DNA from: Enterococcus sp. DIV1094
Lineage (GTDB): Bacteria; Bacillota; Bacilli; Lactobacillales; Enterococcaceae
Length of the DNA stretch: 64,000 nucleotides
Assembly (NCBI RefSeq): GCF_017316305.2
Contig: NZ_CP147250.1
Coordinates: forward strand, 2,479,001-2,543,000
Reading direction: 5' to 3'
Shown here: in pieces, positions 32,728 through 44,422 of the stretch
Layout of the letters: every line of letters begins with the position of its first letter
How positions within the stretch are numbered: position 1 is the first letter of the stretch
Position numbers and translations under genes: made by a program
The notes under the pieces: model-generated
What the model was told of the DNA's origin: nothing
Seen by the model: the letters and a program-made list of their open reading frames with translations, nothing else
The model's database searches: none

Positions 32728-33844
32728 ACCATTATTACCAGGATCGACGATCGGGATCGTCGGTGGTGGACAGTTAGGTCGCATGATGGCGATCAGTGCA
32801 AAAGAAATGGGATTCAAAGTCGGTGTACTTGATCCAATGAATGATTGCCCGGCTGCTCAAGTAGCAGATTGGCATATCGAAAGTTCATATGATGATACTT
32901 TTGCCTTGGAGGAACTTGCAAGAAGAACTGAGGTTATCACCTACGAATTTGAAAATGTCAGCGTTGAAGCGCTGAATGCGATTTTGCCCATGTCATTTAT
33001 TCCTCAAGGGACAGATTTGTTGGCGATCACGCAAGATCGTCTTTTAGAAAAATCTTTTTTAGAAACAAATAATATTGTGATCGCACCACATGCGACGATC
33101 GTTAGTCCAACAGATATCCAAGATGCAATCGATGGTATCGGCTATCCTTGTGTGTTGAAAACAACTCGAGGCGGATATGATGGGAAAGGGCAATATGTTC
33201 TGAAGAGTCGAGCGGACTTAGCTCCTGCGATGGATCTTTTAAGAGAAGGGACTTGCGTATTAGAAGCATGGATCCCATTTGAGAAAGAACTATCGATCAT
33301 GGTCGCTGGAAATGGACAAGGACAATATATGACATTCCCAGTTGTTGAAAATATCCACCGCAACAACATTCTTCATGAAACGATCACTCCAGCAACGGTT
33401 CCAACTGATGTGATCGAAGAAGCAGAAAGGATCGCGAAAGTGATCGCCGAAGCAGTTAGTTTGTCCGGTGTACTTGGCGTCGAAATGTTTTTGACGAAGA
33501 CTGGTGGATTATACGTCAATGAATTAGCACCACGTCCACATAATTCAGGACACTACACCTTGGAAGCTTGTGGGATGACACAGTTTGATGCGCATATTCG
33601 CGGAATCTGTGGCTGGCCGTTAGCTGAAAAAGTGCCACTATTGAGCAAAGCAGTCATGGTCAACGTTTTAGGCGAGCAACTATTAGAAAGTTACAATTTG
33701 ATTGCCAAAAAACAAGATTGGAAATTCCATTTTTATGGCAAGAAACAAGCAAAAAAAGGTCGTAAGATGGGACATATCACGATTTTGACAGAAGATATCG
33801 AGGCGACATTGAAAGAAATCGAAAAAACGAATATTTGGGACTAA
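32711..33844 (+). CDS. purK: N5-carboxyaminoimidazole ribonucleotide synthase
   Basis: A 377-residue ATP-grasp enzyme that makes N5-CAIR from AIR, bicarbonate and [27 protein letters not shown] is the family N terminus. The ATP-grasp core includes [19 protein letters not shown] and [19 protein letters not shown]. The start is either GTG 32711 or TTG 32720, both inside the end of purE; neither has a strong ribosome binding site, in line with coupled translation. Second gene of purEKB. Confidence 0.95.
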   Translation: MINLVKPLLPGSTIGIVGGGQLGRMMAISAKEMGFKVGVLDPMNDCPAAQVADWHIESSYDDTFALEELARRTEVITYEFENVSVEALNAILPMSFIPQGTDLLAITQDRLLEKSFLETNNIVIAPHATIVSPTDIQDAIDGIGYPCVLKTTRGGYDGKGQYVLKSRADLAPAMDLLREGTCVLEAWIPFEKELSIMVAGNGQGQYMTFPVVENIHRNNILHETITPATVPTDVIEEAERIAKVIAEAVSLSGVLGVEMFLTKTGGLYVNELAPRPHNSGHYTLEACGMTQFDAHIRGICGWPLAEKVPLLSKAVMVNVLGEQLLESYNLIAKKQDWKFHFYGKKQAKKGRKMGHITILTEDIEATLKEIEKTNIWD

Positions 33845-33857
33845 AGGAGAATACTTG

Positions 33858-35153
33858 ATGTTAGAACGTTATACACGACCTGAAATGGGCAATATTTGGA
33901 CAGAGCAAAACAAATACCAAGCATGGCTAGAAGTGGAGATCCTTGCTGATGAAGCTTGGGCAGAGTTAGGAGAAATACCTAAGGAAGATGTCGCAAAAAT
34001 TCGTGAACATGCGTCTTTTGATATTGATCGTATCTTAGAGATCGAACAATCGACTCGCCATGATGTCGTTGCCTTTACTCGAGCTGTGTCTGAAACACTT
34101 GGCGAAGAAAGAAAATGGGTCCATTATGGCTTGACGAGTACAGATGTTGTCGATACGGCTTACGGTTATCAAATCAAACAAGCCAATGACATTTTGCGAG
34201 AAGATTTGAAACGTTTCACAGCGATCATAGGCGAAAAAGCAAAAGAGCATAAGTATACCGTGATGATGGGACGTACGCATGGTGTGCATGCTGAACCAAC
34301 GACTTTTGGACTGAAATTGGCTACTTGGTATTCTGAGATGAAACGAAACATCGAACGTTTTGAACATGCAGCAAAAGGCGTAGAAGCAGGGAAAATTTCT
34401 GGCGCTGTTGGTACGTTTGCGAATATCCCACCGTTTATCGAAGAGTATGTCTGCGAAAAATTAGGAATACGTGCGCAAGAAGTATCGACCCAAGTTTTAC
34501 CACGTGATCTGCATGCAGAGTATTTTGCAACGATGTCATTGATTGCGACAAGTATTGAGCGTTTTGCGACTGAGATCCGCGGACTTCAAAAATCTGAGAC
34601 ACGTGAAGTGGAAGAGTTTTTTGCGAAAGGACAAAAAGGTTCATCAGCAATGCCTCATAAACGGAATCCGATCGGGTCAGAGAATATGGCAGGTTTAGCA
34701 CGTGTGATCCGTGGACATATGATCACCGCTTACGAGAATGTTTCGCTTTGGCACGAAAGAGATATTTCACATTCTTCTGCGGAACGAATCATTTTACCTG
34801 ATACAACGATCTTGCTTGACTACATGTTGAACCGTTTCGGCAATATCGTTAAAAACCTTACAGTATTCCCAGAAAACATGAAGCGTAACATGGAAGCTAC
34901 TTTCGGCTTGATCTACAGTCAACGTGTTATGTTGAAATTGATCGACAAAGGCATGACAAGAGAAGAAGCTTACGATCTTGTTCAACCTAAGACTGCTTAT
35001 TCATGGGACAATCAAGTGGCTTTCCGTCCGTTATTAGAAGAAGACGAAGCGATCACTTCTGTTTTGACATCAGAAGAAATCGATGAAGCCTTTGACTATA
35101 ACCATCACATGAAAAATGTTGATGTCATTTTTGAACGTGTTGGTTTAGCCTGA
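33858..35153 (+). CDS. purB: Adenylosuccinate lyase
   Basis: A 431-residue fumarase-superfamily lyase acting twice: SAICAR to AICAR, and adenylosuccinate to AMP. Visible motifs are [25 protein letters not shown] with the catalytic His, and the signature loop [16 protein letters not shown] with the catalytic Ser. ATG 33858 follows AAAGGAG; an in-frame TTG lies one codon upstream. It is the last gene of the purEKB unit and is followed by a terminator shared with a convergent gene. Confidence 0.96.
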   Translation: MLERYTRPEMGNIWTEQNKYQAWLEVEILADEAWAELGEIPKEDVAKIREHASFDIDRILEIEQSTRHDVVAFTRAVSETLGEERKWVHYGLTSTDVVDTAYGYQIKQANDILREDLKRFTAIIGEKAKEHKYTVMMGRTHGVHAEPTTFGLKLATWYSEMKRNIERFEHAAKGVEAGKISGAVGTFANIPPFIEEYVCEKLGIRAQEVSTQVLPRDLHAEYFATMSLIATSIERFATEIRGLQKSETREVEEFFAKGQKGSSAMPHKRNPIGSENMAGLARVIRGHMITAYENVSLWHERDISHSSAERIILPDTTILLDYMLNRFGNIVKNLTVFPENMKRNMEATFGLIYSQRVMLKLIDKGMTREEAYDLVQPKTAYSWDNQVAFRPLLEEDEAITSVLTSEEIDEAFDYNHHMKNVDVIFERVGLA

Positions 35154-35235
35154 ATCGATCGGGTAGAACAAAAAGCTGCTTTATGTATAAAACACGAACA
35201 ATAGATGACTAAAACGATTATTTCAAATTGAAGAA

Positions 35236-35279
35236 AAAAAGAACATCCTTCAGATCAACTACTGAAGGGTGTTCTTTTT
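35236..35279. terminator. Bidirectional terminator splitting the pur cluster
   Basis: AAAAAGAACATCCTTCA (35236-35252) pairs with TGAAGGGTGTTCTTTTT (35263-35279). A and T flanks let it end both purEKB and the convergent gene. Confidence 0.88.
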
Positions 35280-35281
35280 GT

Positions 35282-35659
35282 TTAGGCGTAAGCGATTTGA
35301 TGACCAAAATCAAAATGTTGTGAATGAAGAAGGCTCAATAAGGTCTCGACAAAAGTGTAGCCTAACTCTTGTTGATCGAACGTCACGCGCAATCGATAAT
35401 GATGCTTGAAGAGCTTCTGCTCATGGATTTGTTTGATCACTAATTCATGGTTGTTTTGTGTCTGATAATGAAATGTTCGCTTTCGACATTCTGTTTGTCG
35501 TTTTGCTGCACGACGAAGTTTTCTAAATGTATAAAAGCTTCGATCCTTCATACAGGCATCAACATCTTTGATGGCAAGCAGATCATTATATAAGCGTGAT
35601 TTTTCTTCTACAGATAAATCGAGTAAAAAACTTTGGGCAGACGTACTTGGATCTTCCAT
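35282..35659 (-). CDS. Uncharacterised small protein inserted between purB and purC
   Basis: A 125-residue soluble protein rich in His, Arg and Lys in its middle (FRKLRRAAKRQTECRKRTFHYQTQNNHELV) with an alternating hydrophobic pattern in the second half (HHYRLRVTFDQQELGYTFVETLLSLLHSQ). No family is recognised. GGAGGTTACTG precedes the ATG on the minus strand, so it is a plausible real gene. It lies against the purine genes on both sides, interrupting what in Bacillus is a continuous purEKBCSQLFMNHD operon. Its relation to purines, if any, is unknown. Confidence 0.6.
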   Translation of the reverse strand: MEDPSTSAQSFLLDLSVEEKSRLYNDLLAIKDVDACMKDRSFYTFRKLRRAAKRQTECRKRTFHYQTQNNHELVIKQIHEQKLFKHHYRLRVTFDQQELGYTFVETLLSLLHSQHFDFGHQIAYA

Positions 35660-35770
35660 TCAGTAACCTCCTTGAAACATCTAACTGTTTTATTTAAATC
35701 TACTATATCACCAATCAAGAAATGTGTAAACGCTTCTTAACGAAGAAGCATGAATCTTAAGAATGATGTT

Positions 35771-35869
35771 AAAACCGAACATTAAACGTTTTTAATTAAT
35801 AAAATGTACACTTTTATATTGCTTTGAATTCAGAGCCTTGGTAAAATTTAAAGTGAAAAGACGAACAAA
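35771..35869 (+). promoter_or_regulatory. PurR operator region upstream of purC
   Basis: AAAACCGAACATT (35771-35783) is an exact match to the PurBox AWWWCCGAACWWT. AAAGACGAACAAA (35857-35869) is a weaker copy. In lactic acid bacteria PurR activates, and in Bacillus it represses, through such boxes. The direction of control here is not determined. Confidence 0.75.
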
Positions 35870-35916
35870 TATTACGCGTTGTCCAAGCAATGTTAATAAA
35901 ACAAGGAGTCGTTGAC

Positions 35917-36648
35917 ATGGAAAAACGAGATTTGCTCTATGAAGGAAAAGCAAAAAGAATGTTTCGCACGAATGATGAATCTGTCTTATGGGTGGAGTAT
36001 TTAGATCAAGTAACAGCCCTCAATGGTGGGATGAAAGATCAGATGCAAGGGAAAGCTGAATTAAACAATCAAATCACAAGTGCTATTTTTGAATACTTAG
36101 CGACACAAGGAATCAAAAATCATTTTATTGAGAAATTATCAAAAACCGAACAATTAATTAAAAAACGGTCGATCATTCCCTTGGAAGTGGTCGTGAGAAA
36201 CATTTCAGCTGGAAGTTTTTCAAAGCGTTTAGGAGTAGAAGAAGGACAAGTGTTACCAACACCGATCGTTGAATTTTATTATAAAAAAGATGAATTAAAT
36301 GATCCATTCATCAATGATGCCCATGTTACTTTTCTGGAGTTGGCAACGCCAGTAGAGATTGCAGAGCTAAAAAAACAAGCATTGCAAATCAATGAACATT
36401 TAAGTGAACTGTTCAAAAAAATCGATTTACAATTGGTCGATTTCAAAGTGGAATTTGGACGAACTGCGTCAGGTGAAATCGAACTGGCAGACGAGATCTC
36501 CCCGGATACTTGTCGTTTATGGGATCTTGTGACCCATGAACATATGGATAAAGATGTATATCGACGGAAGATCGGTGATATCATTCCTGTCTATCAAGAA
36601 GTACTGAATCGTTTAAATCAATTATCAATCGAAAATAAAGGAGAATAA
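35917..36648 (+). CDS. purC: Phosphoribosylaminoimidazole-succinocarboxamide synthase
   Basis: A 243-residue SAICAR synthetase joining CAIR and aspartate with ATP. LLYEGKAKRMFRT, PLEVVVRNISAGSFSKRLG, VDFKVEFGR and LADEISPDTCRLWD are family motifs. ATG 35917 is chosen because GGAG lies nine bases upstream; the frame extends nine codons further without a site. First gene of the nine-gene purCSQLFMNHD unit, which carries a PurR box in front. Confidence 0.96.
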   Translation: MEKRDLLYEGKAKRMFRTNDESVLWVEYLDQVTALNGGMKDQMQGKAELNNQITSAIFEYLATQGIKNHFIEKLSKTEQLIKKRSIIPLEVVVRNISAGSFSKRLGVEEGQVLPTPIVEFYYKKDELNDPFINDAHVTFLELATPVEIAELKKQALQINEHLSELFKKIDLQLVDFKVEFGRTASGEIELADEISPDTCRLWDLVTHEHMDKDVYRRKIGDIIPVYQEVLNRLNQLSIENKGE

Positions 36649-36651
36649 ATC

Positions 36652-36906
36652 ATGTATTTTGTAAAAGTGTACGTAACATATAAGGACTCAGTATTAGACC
36701 CTCAAGGAGAAGCAGTTAAAAACGCGGTTCATCGTTTAGGTTACGATGCGATCGAAGAGATTCGTATCGGAAAATATTTTGAGATCCAAGTATCAGCGAG
36801 TGAAGAGGAAGTTGAGGCAACGATCGAAGCAATCTGTGATCGCTTATTAGCAAATGTCAATATGGAAACTTATCGTTATGAAATCAGCAAAATGGAGGAA
36901 GTTTAG
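36652..36906 (+). CDS. purS: Phosphoribosylformylglycinamidine synthase subunit
   Basis: An 84-residue small subunit that bridges PurL and PurQ in the FGAM synthase complex. [26 protein letters not shown] and IGKYFEIQV are typical PurS sequences. AAAGGAGAA overlapping the end of purC serves its ATG, three bases after the purC stop. Confidence 0.95.
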   Translation: MYFVKVYVTYKDSVLDPQGEAVKNAVHRLGYDAIEEIRIGKYFEIQVSASEEEVEATIEAICDRLLANVNMETYRYEISKMEEV

Positions 36907-36907
36907 C

Positions 36908-37582
36908 ATGAAATTTGCCGTGATTGTTTTTCCTGGATCAAATTGTGATGCTGATTTACTTTGGGCGATCCGTGATGTGATGGGCGCAGAGGCGGACTAT
37001 GTTCGTTATGATGAAACTTCTCTTGAGGGCTATGATGGGGTGTTGATCCCTGGTGGCTTTTCTTACGGCGATTACTTACGTAGTGGGGCGATTGCTCGTT
37101 TTTCTGCAATCATGGATGAAGTGATCCGTTTTGCGGAAGAAGGTAAACCTGTTTTCGGTACATGTAATGGCTTTCAAGTATTGACGGAAGCAGGATTATT
37201 ACCAGGCGTCCTAAGAAGAAACGACTCACTGCGCTTCATTTGTAAATCAGCGGCACTGAAAGTCAACAACCAATCCATGTTCACTTCAGAATATGACGAA
37301 AATGAAGTCATTGAGTTGCCAGTAGCACATGGAGAAGGCAATTATTTTTGTGATGAAGAGACACTTCAAGAACTGATCGACAACAACCAAATCGTGTTTA
37401 CATACGAGGGAGAAAATATTAACGGCAGTGTAGCGAACATTGCGGGAATCACAAATAAAGCGGGAAATGTGCTAGGGATGATGCCTCATCCAGAACGAGC
37501 GGTGGAAGCATTGCTAGGCTCAGAAGATGGCAAACGTTTCTTTGTTTCCCTATTGAAGAATTTCGGAAAGGTGACTGCATAA
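36908..37582 (+). CDS. purQ: FGAM synthase glutaminase subunit
   Basis: A 224-residue class I glutamine amidotransferase that supplies ammonia to PurL. The nucleophile Cys is in [18 protein letters not shown], and the His/Glu pair in [10 protein letters not shown]. The N terminus [18 protein letters not shown] is family-like, fixing ATG 36908, one base after the purS stop; AATGGAGGAAG upstream, within purS, is the ribosome binding site. Confidence 0.96.
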   Translation: MKFAVIVFPGSNCDADLLWAIRDVMGAEADYVRYDETSLEGYDGVLIPGGFSYGDYLRSGAIARFSAIMDEVIRFAEEGKPVFGTCNGFQVLTEAGLLPGVLRRNDSLRFICKSAALKVNNQSMFTSEYDENEVIELPVAHGEGNYFCDEETLQELIDNNQIVFTYEGENINGSVANIAGITNKAGNVLGMMPHPERAVEALLGSEDGKRFFVSLLKNFGKVTA

Positions 37583-39805
37583 ATGAAAACAATGATCGAA
37601 CCAACTGCATTAGAAATCAAAGAACAAAAGATTTATACGCAATGGGGATTGACGGATGAGGAATACCGTATGATCGAAGAAGATATTTTAGGTAGAATGC
37701 CTAACTATACGGAGACTGGTTTGTTCTCAGTGATGTGGAGTGAACATTGTTCTTACAAAAATTCAAAACCGATCCTAAAGAAATTCCCTACGAGTGGGCC
37801 AAAGGTGTTGCAAGGCCCAGGTGAAGGTGCGGGGATCGTCGATATTGGCGATGGTCAAGCAGTAGTTTTTAAAGCAGAAAGTCATAATCATCCTTCAGCA
37901 GTTGAACCCTATGAAGGGGCTGCGACTGGTGTTGGTGGCATTATTCGCGATATTTTCAGCATGGGCGCACGTCCGATCGCTTTACTTGATTCTTTGCGTT
38001 TTGGTGAATTAGATAATCCTCGCACCAAATATCTTTTAGAAGAAGTCGTTGCGGGTATCGGTGGCTACGGCAATTGTATCGGTGTACCGACGGTTGGCGG
38101 CGAGATCGCCTTCGATCCTTGTTATGAAGGCAACCCATTAGTGAATGCGATGTGTGTTGGTTTGATCGACCATAAAGATATCCAAAAAGGTCAAGCATCA
38201 GGTGTGGGCAACTCGATTATGTATGTGGGCGCTAAAACAGGTCGTGACGGTATCCACGGTGCGACGTTTGCCTCTGAAGAGTTTAGCCAAGAAGAAGAAC
38301 AACAACGTTCAGCAGTCCAAGTAGGCGATCCGTTTATGGAGAAATTATTGTTAGAAGCTTGTTTGGAATTGATTTTGGAGCACTCAGACATTCTAGTAGG
38401 TATCCAAGATATGGGAGCGGCAGGTCTTGTTTCCTCTAGTTCAGAAATGGCTTCAAAAGCTGGATCTGGCTTGATCTTGACCTTAGATGATGTGCCGCAA
38501 CGTGAATCGCACATGACACCTTATGAAATGATGTTGTCTGAATCACAAGAACGGATGTTGATCTGTGTGAAGGCAGGTGCAGAAGCGCGTGTCCAAGAAC
38601 TATTCCAAAAATACGACTTAGATGCAGTAACGATCGGAAAAGTGACGGATGACGGTCAATACCGTTTGTATCATCATGGAAAAGAAGTAGCAAATCTTCC
38701 TGTCGATGCCTTGGCAGAAGATGCGCCTGTGTATCATAAAGAAATGGTTGAACCTGAACGGATGGCGAAATTCCGTGAATTAGGCCAATACCAACCAGTG
38801 ATTTCTGATCCGAACGAAACGTTGACAGCTTTGCTGAAACAACCAACGATTGCGTCTAAGCGTTCGATTTATGAAACCTATGATTCTCGTGTGCAGACGA
38901 ATACAGTCGTGGCTCCTGGTAGTGATGCGGCAGTCTTGCGGATTCGTGGCACGAAAAAAGCGTTAGCGATGACGACAGATTGTAATGCTCGCTATATTTA
39001 CCTTGATCCAGAAGTTGGTGGCCAGATCGCAGTTGCAGAAGCAGCACGCAATATCGTAGCTAGTGGTGGTCAACCATTAGCGATCACTGACTGTTTGAAT
39101 TATGGCTCACCGGACAAACCAGAAGTCTTCTGGGAGTTAGCTTATTCAGCTGACGGGATCGCCAAAGCATGTGACATGTTGGAAACACCTGTGATCTCAG
39201 GGAATGTTTCTTTATATAACGAAACAGACGGACAAGCGATCTATCCTACACCGATGATCGGGATGGTCGGATTGATCGAAGCGCATGAACATATCACGAC
39301 CCAAGGATTCAAACAAGCGGGCGATTTGATCTACGTGATCGGTCAGACGTTTGCGGACTTTAATGGGAGCGAATTGCAAAAGATGCAACTTGGTCGAATC
39401 GAAGGAATGGTCGAACATTTTGATCTAACGAACGAAAAAGAAAATCAAAACTTAGTATTGGAAGCAATCAAAGCGGGATTGATCCAAAGTGCGCATGACT
39501 GTGCAGAAGGCGGCTTAGCGGTGGCTATCGCTGAATCAGCATTCACCAATGGATTGGGTGTATCGACAACAGTTGATTTGCCAGTCGCTCACCTGTTTTC
39601 TGAAACACAATCACGTTTTGTCGTATCCGTGACAAAAGAAAATCAACAAGCATTTGAAAAGTTAGCTGGTAATCGTGTGACGCTCCTTGGTCACGTGACT
39701 GAACAGGAACAATTAGTGGTACAAGCGAGTGATGGAAGCATTGACTTGCCAGTCGCTTCTGCGAAACAGTCTTGGGAGGAAGCAATCGAATGTCTTATGA
39801 AGTAA
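37583..39805 (+). CDS. purL: FGAM synthase large subunit
   Basis: A 740-residue small-type PurL that converts FGAR to FGAM with ATP and ammonia from Pur[39 protein letters not shown] and [10 protein letters not shown] are present; two PurM-like halves give the length expected for the PurLQS system. Its ATG follows the purQ stop directly, and the gene overlaps the start of purF by 16 bases. Confidence 0.96.
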   Translation: MKTMIEPTALEIKEQKIYTQWGLTDEEYRMIEEDILGRMPNYTETGLFSVMWSEHCSYKNSKPILKKFPTSGPKVLQGPGEGAGIVDIGDGQAVVFKAESHNHPSAVEPYEGAATGVGGIIRDIFSMGARPIALLDSLRFGELDNPRTKYLLEEVVAGIGGYGNCIGVPTVGGEIAFDPCYEGNPLVNAMCVGLIDHKDIQKGQASGVGNSIMYVGAKTGRDGIHGATFASEEFSQEEEQQRSAVQVGDPFMEKLLLEACLELILEHSDILVGIQDMGAAGLVSSSSEMASKAGSGLILTLDDVPQRESHMTPYEMMLSESQERMLICVKAGAEARVQELFQKYDLDAVTIGKVTDDGQYRLYHHGKEVANLPVDALAEDAPVYHKEMVEPERMAKFRELGQYQPVISDPNETLTALLKQPTIASKRSIYETYDSRVQTNTVVAPGSDAAVLRIRGTKKALAMTTDCNARYIYLDPEVGGQIAVAEAARNIVASGGQPLAITDCLNYGSPDKPEVFWELAYSADGIAKACDMLETPVISGNVSLYNETDGQAIYPTPMIGMVGLIEAHEHITTQGFKQAGDLIYVIGQTFADFNGSELQKMQLGRIEGMVEHFDLTNEKENQNLVLEAIKAGLIQSAHDCAEGGLAVAIAESAFTNGLGVSTTVDLPVAHLFSETQSRFVVSVTKENQQAFEKLAGNRVTLLGHVTEQEQLVVQASDGSIDLPVASAKQSWEEAIECLMK

Positions 39806-41229
39806 GAAGTATCAATGAAGAATGTGGAGTGTTTGGCGTTTGGGGACATCCCCAAGCTGCCAACGTCACTTATTTTGGTTTGCATAGTTTGCAACATCGG
39901 GGACAAGAAGGCGCTGGTATCGTATCGAATGATGAAGGGAAGTTATATGGTCACCGTGATCTTGGATTGCTTTCAGAAGTTTTCAAAGATCCACGAAAAC
40001 TAGCTGCATTATCGGGACAGGCAGCGATCGGTCACGTTCGTTATGCCACCGCTGGCAATGGCAGCGTGGATAATATCCAACCTTTCTTGTTCAAGTTTTA
40101 TGATCAATCGATCGGATTGGCTCATAATGGGAATCTGACGAATGCGCGCTCGTTGCGCACGTCTTTAGAAAAAGATGGCGCTATCTTTCATTCAAACTCA
40201 GACACAGAGATTCTGATGCATTTGATCCGTCGCAGTAACGAAGAGACATTTTTAGACCGACTGAAAGAAGCGTTGGCTGAGGTAAAAGGAGGATTTGCCT
40301 ACCTTTTATTAACAGAGGACTCAATGGTTGCGGCCTTGGATCCAAATGGTTTCCGCCCATTAGCCATTGGTCAGATGAAAAATGGGGCGTATGTCATTAC
40401 TTCTGAAACGTGTGCGTTAGAAGGAATCGGCGCGCGTTTCGTACGTGATGTCTTACCTGGAGAAATCGTGATCATCAATGATGAAGGGTATACGATCGAA
40501 CAATACACAACTGAAACGCAATTGGCGATCTGTTCAATGGAATATATTTATTTTGCCCGTCCTGACTCTGATATTGCGGGGATCAATGTTCATACGGCAC
40601 GTAAAAATATGGGGAGACGTTTAGCAGCCGAAGCACCAATCGATGCAGACATGGTGGTTGGTGTGCCAAATTCTTCTTTGTCTGCGGCAAGTGGCTATGC
40701 TGAAGCAAGCGGGATTCCTTATGAAATCGGATTGGTGAAAAATCAATACGTGGCTCGTACGTTCATCCAACCAACGCCAGAATTAAGAGAGCAAGGTGTT
40801 CGAATGAAGCTTTCTGCGGTTCGTGGTGTTGTTGAAGGCAAAAAAATCATTATGGTCGATGATTCGATCGTTCGTGGCACGACGAGTCGAAGAATCGTGA
40901 ATTTATTAAAAGAAGCTGGCGCAAAAGAAGTCCATGTACGTATTGCTTCTCCGCCATTAAAGTATCCTTGCTTTTATGGCATTGATATCCAAACGAGAAA
41001 AGAACTGATTGCAGCGAATCATTCGATCGAAGAGATCAGAGAATGTATCGGCGCTGATTCGTTGGATTTCTTAAGTGAAGAAGGATTGATCGACGCCATC
41101 GGGTTGCAAAAAGATGCACCCTATTCAGGGCTATGTATGGCTTATTTCAACGGCGATTATCCAACACCGCTGTATGACTATGAAGAGAAATACCAAGAAT
41201 CTTTAAAAGAAAAAGTATCATTTTTTTAG
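39790..41229 (+). CDS. purF: Amidophosphoribosyltransferase
   Basis: A 479-residue enzyme committing PRPP to purine synthesis. A short propeptide ends before the nucleophile in [11 protein letters not shown] (Cys about 11). [11 protein letters not shown] and the PRPP site [17 protein letters not shown] are visible. Cysteines in the C-terminal part ([28 protein letters not shown]) may bind an Fe-S cluster as in Bacillus. ATG 39790 has GGGAGGAAG upstream, inside purL. Confidence 0.96.
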   Translation: MSYEVRSINEECGVFGVWGHPQAANVTYFGLHSLQHRGQEGAGIVSNDEGKLYGHRDLGLLSEVFKDPRKLAALSGQAAIGHVRYATAGNGSVDNIQPFLFKFYDQSIGLAHNGNLTNARSLRTSLEKDGAIFHSNSDTEILMHLIRRSNEETFLDRLKEALAEVKGGFAYLLLTEDSMVAALDPNGFRPLAIGQMKNGAYVITSETCALEGIGARFVRDVLPGEIVIINDEGYTIEQYTTETQLAICSMEYIYFARPDSDIAGINVHTARKNMGRRLAAEAPIDADMVVGVPNSSLSAASGYAEASGIPYEIGLVKNQYVARTFIQPTPELREQGVRMKLSAVRGVVEGKKIIMVDDSIVRGTTSRRIVNLLKEAGAKEVHVRIASPPLKYPCFYGIDIQTRKELIAANHSIEEIRECIGADSLDFLSEEGLIDAIGLQKDAPYSGLCMAYFNGDYPTPLYDYEEKYQESLKEKVSFF

Positions 41230-41259
41230 GTGGAGCAAATGAAGGGAGCAAGTAATCAA

Positions 41260-42303
41260 ATGGGCAATGCGTATGCAAAAGCAGGCGTGGACGTAGAAGC
41301 GGGCTACGAAGTCGTGGATCGCATCAAAAAACATGTGAAGAAAACAGAAAGAATCGGTGTGATGGGTTCGCTGGGCGGATTCGGTGGCTGTTTTGACCTT
41401 AGCACGTACAAGTTAAAAGAACCGGTCTTAGTTTCTGGGACAGATGGTGTAGGTACTAAGTTAGCGGTAGCTATCGCCGCAGATCGTCATGAAACGATCG
41501 GTATCGATTGTGTAGCGATGTGCGTCAATGATATTTTGGCGCAAGGAGCAGAACCTTTATACTTTTTAGATTATCTAGCAACAGGAAAAAATGATCCGGA
41601 ACGGTTAGAAAAAGTCGTCGCTGGTGTGGCAACTGGTTGTGTATCAGCCAATATGGCATTGATCGGTGGAGAAACAGCAGAAATGCCTGGCATGTATCAA
41701 GGAGACGATTATGATTTAGCTGGTTTTGCGGTAGGAATCGCAGAGAAAAAGCAATTGATCACTGGTGAAACGATCGCCGCAGGAGATATCTTATTAGGGT
41801 TGCCTTCAAGCGGTATTCATTCAAATGGCTACTCTTTAGTTCGCAAAATCTTTTTAGAACAACAAGGATTTTCGTTGGAGGAAACAATCGAAGGGTTGGA
41901 TGCTCCGTTAGCAGATGTATTGCTCGAACCGACGAAAATCTATGTTTCAACCTTATTGCCATTAGTCAAAGAAGAAAAGATCAAAGGGACTGCGCATATT
42001 ACAGGTGGCGGGTTTATCGAAAATATTCCTCGGATGTTACCAGAAAATATGGCTGCAAGCATCAAACAAGGCACGTGGCCGGTTTTACCGATTTTTGATG
42101 CGCTACAGAAATATGGTGAGATCCCTGCCCATGAAATGTATGAAATCTTTAACATGGGGATCGGCATGGTCATTGCTGTGGCGCCAGAAGATGCGGCTGG
42201 GATCATCGAGAAGATCCGTGAGTCTGGCGAAAAAGTGTACCAAATCGGTCAAGTGGTACCGTTTGTTGACCAAAAAGTAGTGATCGAAGAGGGAAAAAAA
42301 TGA
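41260..42303 (+). CDS. purM: Phosphoribosylformylglycinamidine cyclo-ligase
   Basis: A 347-residue AIR synthetase. [20 protein letters not shown] is the family N terminus, with [24 protein letters not shown] and [12 protein letters not shown] following. ATG 41260 is chosen to match that N terminus, with GAAGGGAG upstream; in-frame ATG 41239 and GTG 41230 would add 7-10 residues. It overlaps purN by four bases (ATGA). Confidence 0.94.
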   Translation: MGNAYAKAGVDVEAGYEVVDRIKKHVKKTERIGVMGSLGGFGGCFDLSTYKLKEPVLVSGTDGVGTKLAVAIAADRHETIGIDCVAMCVNDILAQGAEPLYFLDYLATGKNDPERLEKVVAGVATGCVSANMALIGGETAEMPGMYQGDDYDLAGFAVGIAEKKQLITGETIAAGDILLGLPSSGIHSNGYSLVRKIFLEQQGFSLEETIEGLDAPLADVLLEPTKIYVSTLLPLVKEEKIKGTAHITGGGFIENIPRMLPENMAASIKQGTWPVLPIFDALQKYGEIPAHEMYEIFNMGIGMVIAVAPEDAAGIIEKIRESGEKVYQIGQVVPFVDQKVVIEEGKK

Positions 42304-42875
42304 AGATTGCCGTATTTGCTTCTGGAAATGGCAGTAACTTCCAAGCATTAGTCGATTATTTCAAAAAGAATCAACTTTCTGCGACGATCGACTGGTTATT
42401 CTGTGATCAGCCAGAGGCGTATGTCTTGCAACGTGCTAAAAAAACCGGGACTGCTTTTACTAGTTTTTCACCAAAAGAGTTTGCATCAAAGTCGGAGTAT
42501 GAACAAGCGATCCTTGAAGAGTTGGACAATCGAGGAATCGATTTGATCGTGTTGGCTGGCTACATGCGCATCGTTGGTGAAGACTTGCTCGCGGTTTATG
42601 AAAATAAAATGATCAATATCCATCCCTCGTTATTACCGGATTTTCCTGGTTTGCATGGGATTAGGGATGCTTTTGAGGCAGGAGTAGATGAAACAGGTGT
42701 AACCGTTCATTATATCGATCGTGGTGTCGATACAGGCCCAATCATCCGTCAAGAAAAAGTGACGATCGAAAAAGAGGATACATTAGCCACATTAGAAGAA
42801 AAAATCCATCAGATCGAACATCGAATCTTTCCAGAAGTGATCGCAAATTTAGTAAATATGGGAGATGTAAAATAA
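42300..42875 (+). CDS. purN: Phosphoribosylglycinamide formyltransferase
   Basis: A 191-residue folate-dependent GAR transformylase. [25 protein letters not shown], the catalytic Asn/His in [12 protein letters not shown], and the Asp in [14 protein letters not shown] are present. The ATGA overlap with purM and TAATG overlap with purH show tight coupling. Confidence 0.96.
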   Translation: MKIAVFASGNGSNFQALVDYFKKNQLSATIDWLFCDQPEAYVLQRAKKTGTAFTSFSPKEFASKSEYEQAILEELDNRGIDLIVLAGYMRIVGEDLLAVYENKMINIHPSLLPDFPGLHGIRDAFEAGVDETGVTVHYIDRGVDTGPIIRQEKVTIEKEDTLATLEEKIHQIEHRIFPEVIANLVNMGDVK

Positions 42876-44407
42876 TGACAAGAGCGTTAATAAGTGTTTC
42901 AGATAAAACTGGGATCGTTGAGTTTGCGAAAGGATTACGTGCTGCGGGTATCGAGATCATCTCTACAGGTGGGACGAAAACAGTATTAGATGAAGCAGGG
43001 ATCGATACGATCTCCATCGATGAAGTGACTGGCTTTCCTGAGATGATGGATGGCCGAGTAAAAACGTTACATCCTAAGATCCACGGAGGATTGTTAGGGC
43101 GACGAGACATCGAGAGTCATATGGCAGCGATGGAAGAAGAAGCGATCCAACCAATCGATGTTGTCTGCGTCAATCTCTATCCATTCAAAGATACGATCCT
43201 AAAACCGGAAACGACTGAAGCGGACGCGATTGAAAATATTGATATCGGTGGTCCAAGTATGCTGCGCAGTGCAGCCAAGAACCATGCCTTTGTGACAGCC
43301 GTCGTTGACCCATTCGATTATGAGGTTGTTTTGGCAGAAATCAAAAAAGACGGTCAAACGACCCTTGAAACACGCAGAAAATTAGCGGCTAAAGTTTTCC
43401 GACATACAGCTGCTTATGATGCGTTGATCGGTCAATATTTGACTGATGCTGTGGGCGAAAAAGAGCCTGAAAACCTAACACTTACTTATACGCGCAAACA
43501 AGATCTACGCTATGGCGAAAATAGTCATCAAGAAGCTGCGTTTTATCAGTCTGCTTTACCAGTGGAATACTCAATTGCACGTGCAGAACAATTGCACGGG
43601 AAAGAACTTTCTTTCAATAATATTCGCGATGCAGATGCTGCTTTACGTATCATGAGAGAATTTACAGAACCGACAGTCGTTGCATTGAAACACATGAATC
43701 CATGTGGCATCGGAAGCGGGGAGACGATCTTCTCAGCTTGGGAAGCTGCTTATGCTGCTGATCCAGTATCGATCTTTGGCGGGATCATCGTGTTGAATCG
43801 TGAAGTCGATTTGGCTACTGCCCAAGCAATGACTCAATTGTTTTTGGAAATCATCATCGCTCCTAGTTTTAGTGAAGAAGCACTTGCTGTTTTGAAAACC
43901 AAGAAAAATCTCCGCTTGTTACAAGTTGATTTCGCAAATGTGGCGGAAAGTGCCAATGAAATGGTATCAGTCCTTGGTGGTTTATTGATCCAACAAGATG
44001 ATGTTGCAATGGAAGAACCAGAAAGTTGGACTGTCGTAACTGATCGCCAACCTACGAAAGAGGAAGAAGCTGCGATGGCTTTTGCATGGAAAGCGGTAAA
44101 ACACGTTAAATCTAATGCTATCGTTGTAGCCAATCAGCAGCAAACTCTTGGTATTGGCGCAGGTCAAATGAATCGTGTCGGTTCAGTCAAGCTTGCGATC
44201 GAACAGGCAGGGGAAAAAGCAGAAACCGCAGCTTTAGCAAGTGATGCGTATTTCCCAATGGATGACTCTGTCGAATACGCTGCGAAGCATGGTATCAAAG
44301 CGATCATCCAACCTGGTGGAAGTATCAAAGATCAAGCGTCGATCGACATGGCAAATAAACATGGCATTGCGATGGTATTTACTGGCGTACGCCATTTTAG
44401 ACACTAA
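42875..44407 (+). CDS. purH: Bifunctional AICAR transformylase / IMP cyclohydrolase
   Basis: A 510-residue enzyme catalysing the last two steps to IMP. The N-terminal MGS-like cyclohydrolase domain ([37 protein letters not shown]) is followed by the AICAR transformylase domain ([27 protein letters not shown] with the catalytic Lys-His pair; [18 protein letters not shown]). Both active sites look intact. It overlaps purN by one base. Confidence 0.96.
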   Translation: MTRALISVSDKTGIVEFAKGLRAAGIEIISTGGTKTVLDEAGIDTISIDEVTGFPEMMDGRVKTLHPKIHGGLLGRRDIESHMAAMEEEAIQPIDVVCVNLYPFKDTILKPETTEADAIENIDIGGPSMLRSAAKNHAFVTAVVDPFDYEVVLAEIKKDGQTTLETRRKLAAKVFRHTAAYDALIGQYLTDAVGEKEPENLTLTYTRKQDLRYGENSHQEAAFYQSALPVEYSIARAEQLHGKELSFNNIRDADAALRIMREFTEPTVVALKHMNPCGIGSGETIFSAWEAAYAADPVSIFGGIIVLNREVDLATAQAMTQLFLEIIIAPSFSEEALAVLKTKKNLRLLQVDFANVAESANEMVSVLGGLLIQQDDVAMEEPESWTVVTDRQPTKEEEAAMAFAWKAVKHVKSNAIVVANQQQTLGIGAGQMNRVGSVKLAIEQAGEKAETAALASDAYFPMDDSVEYAAKHGIKAIIQPGGSIKDQASIDMANKHGIAMVFTGVRHFRH

Positions 44408-44422
44408 GAGGGAGCGAATAAA

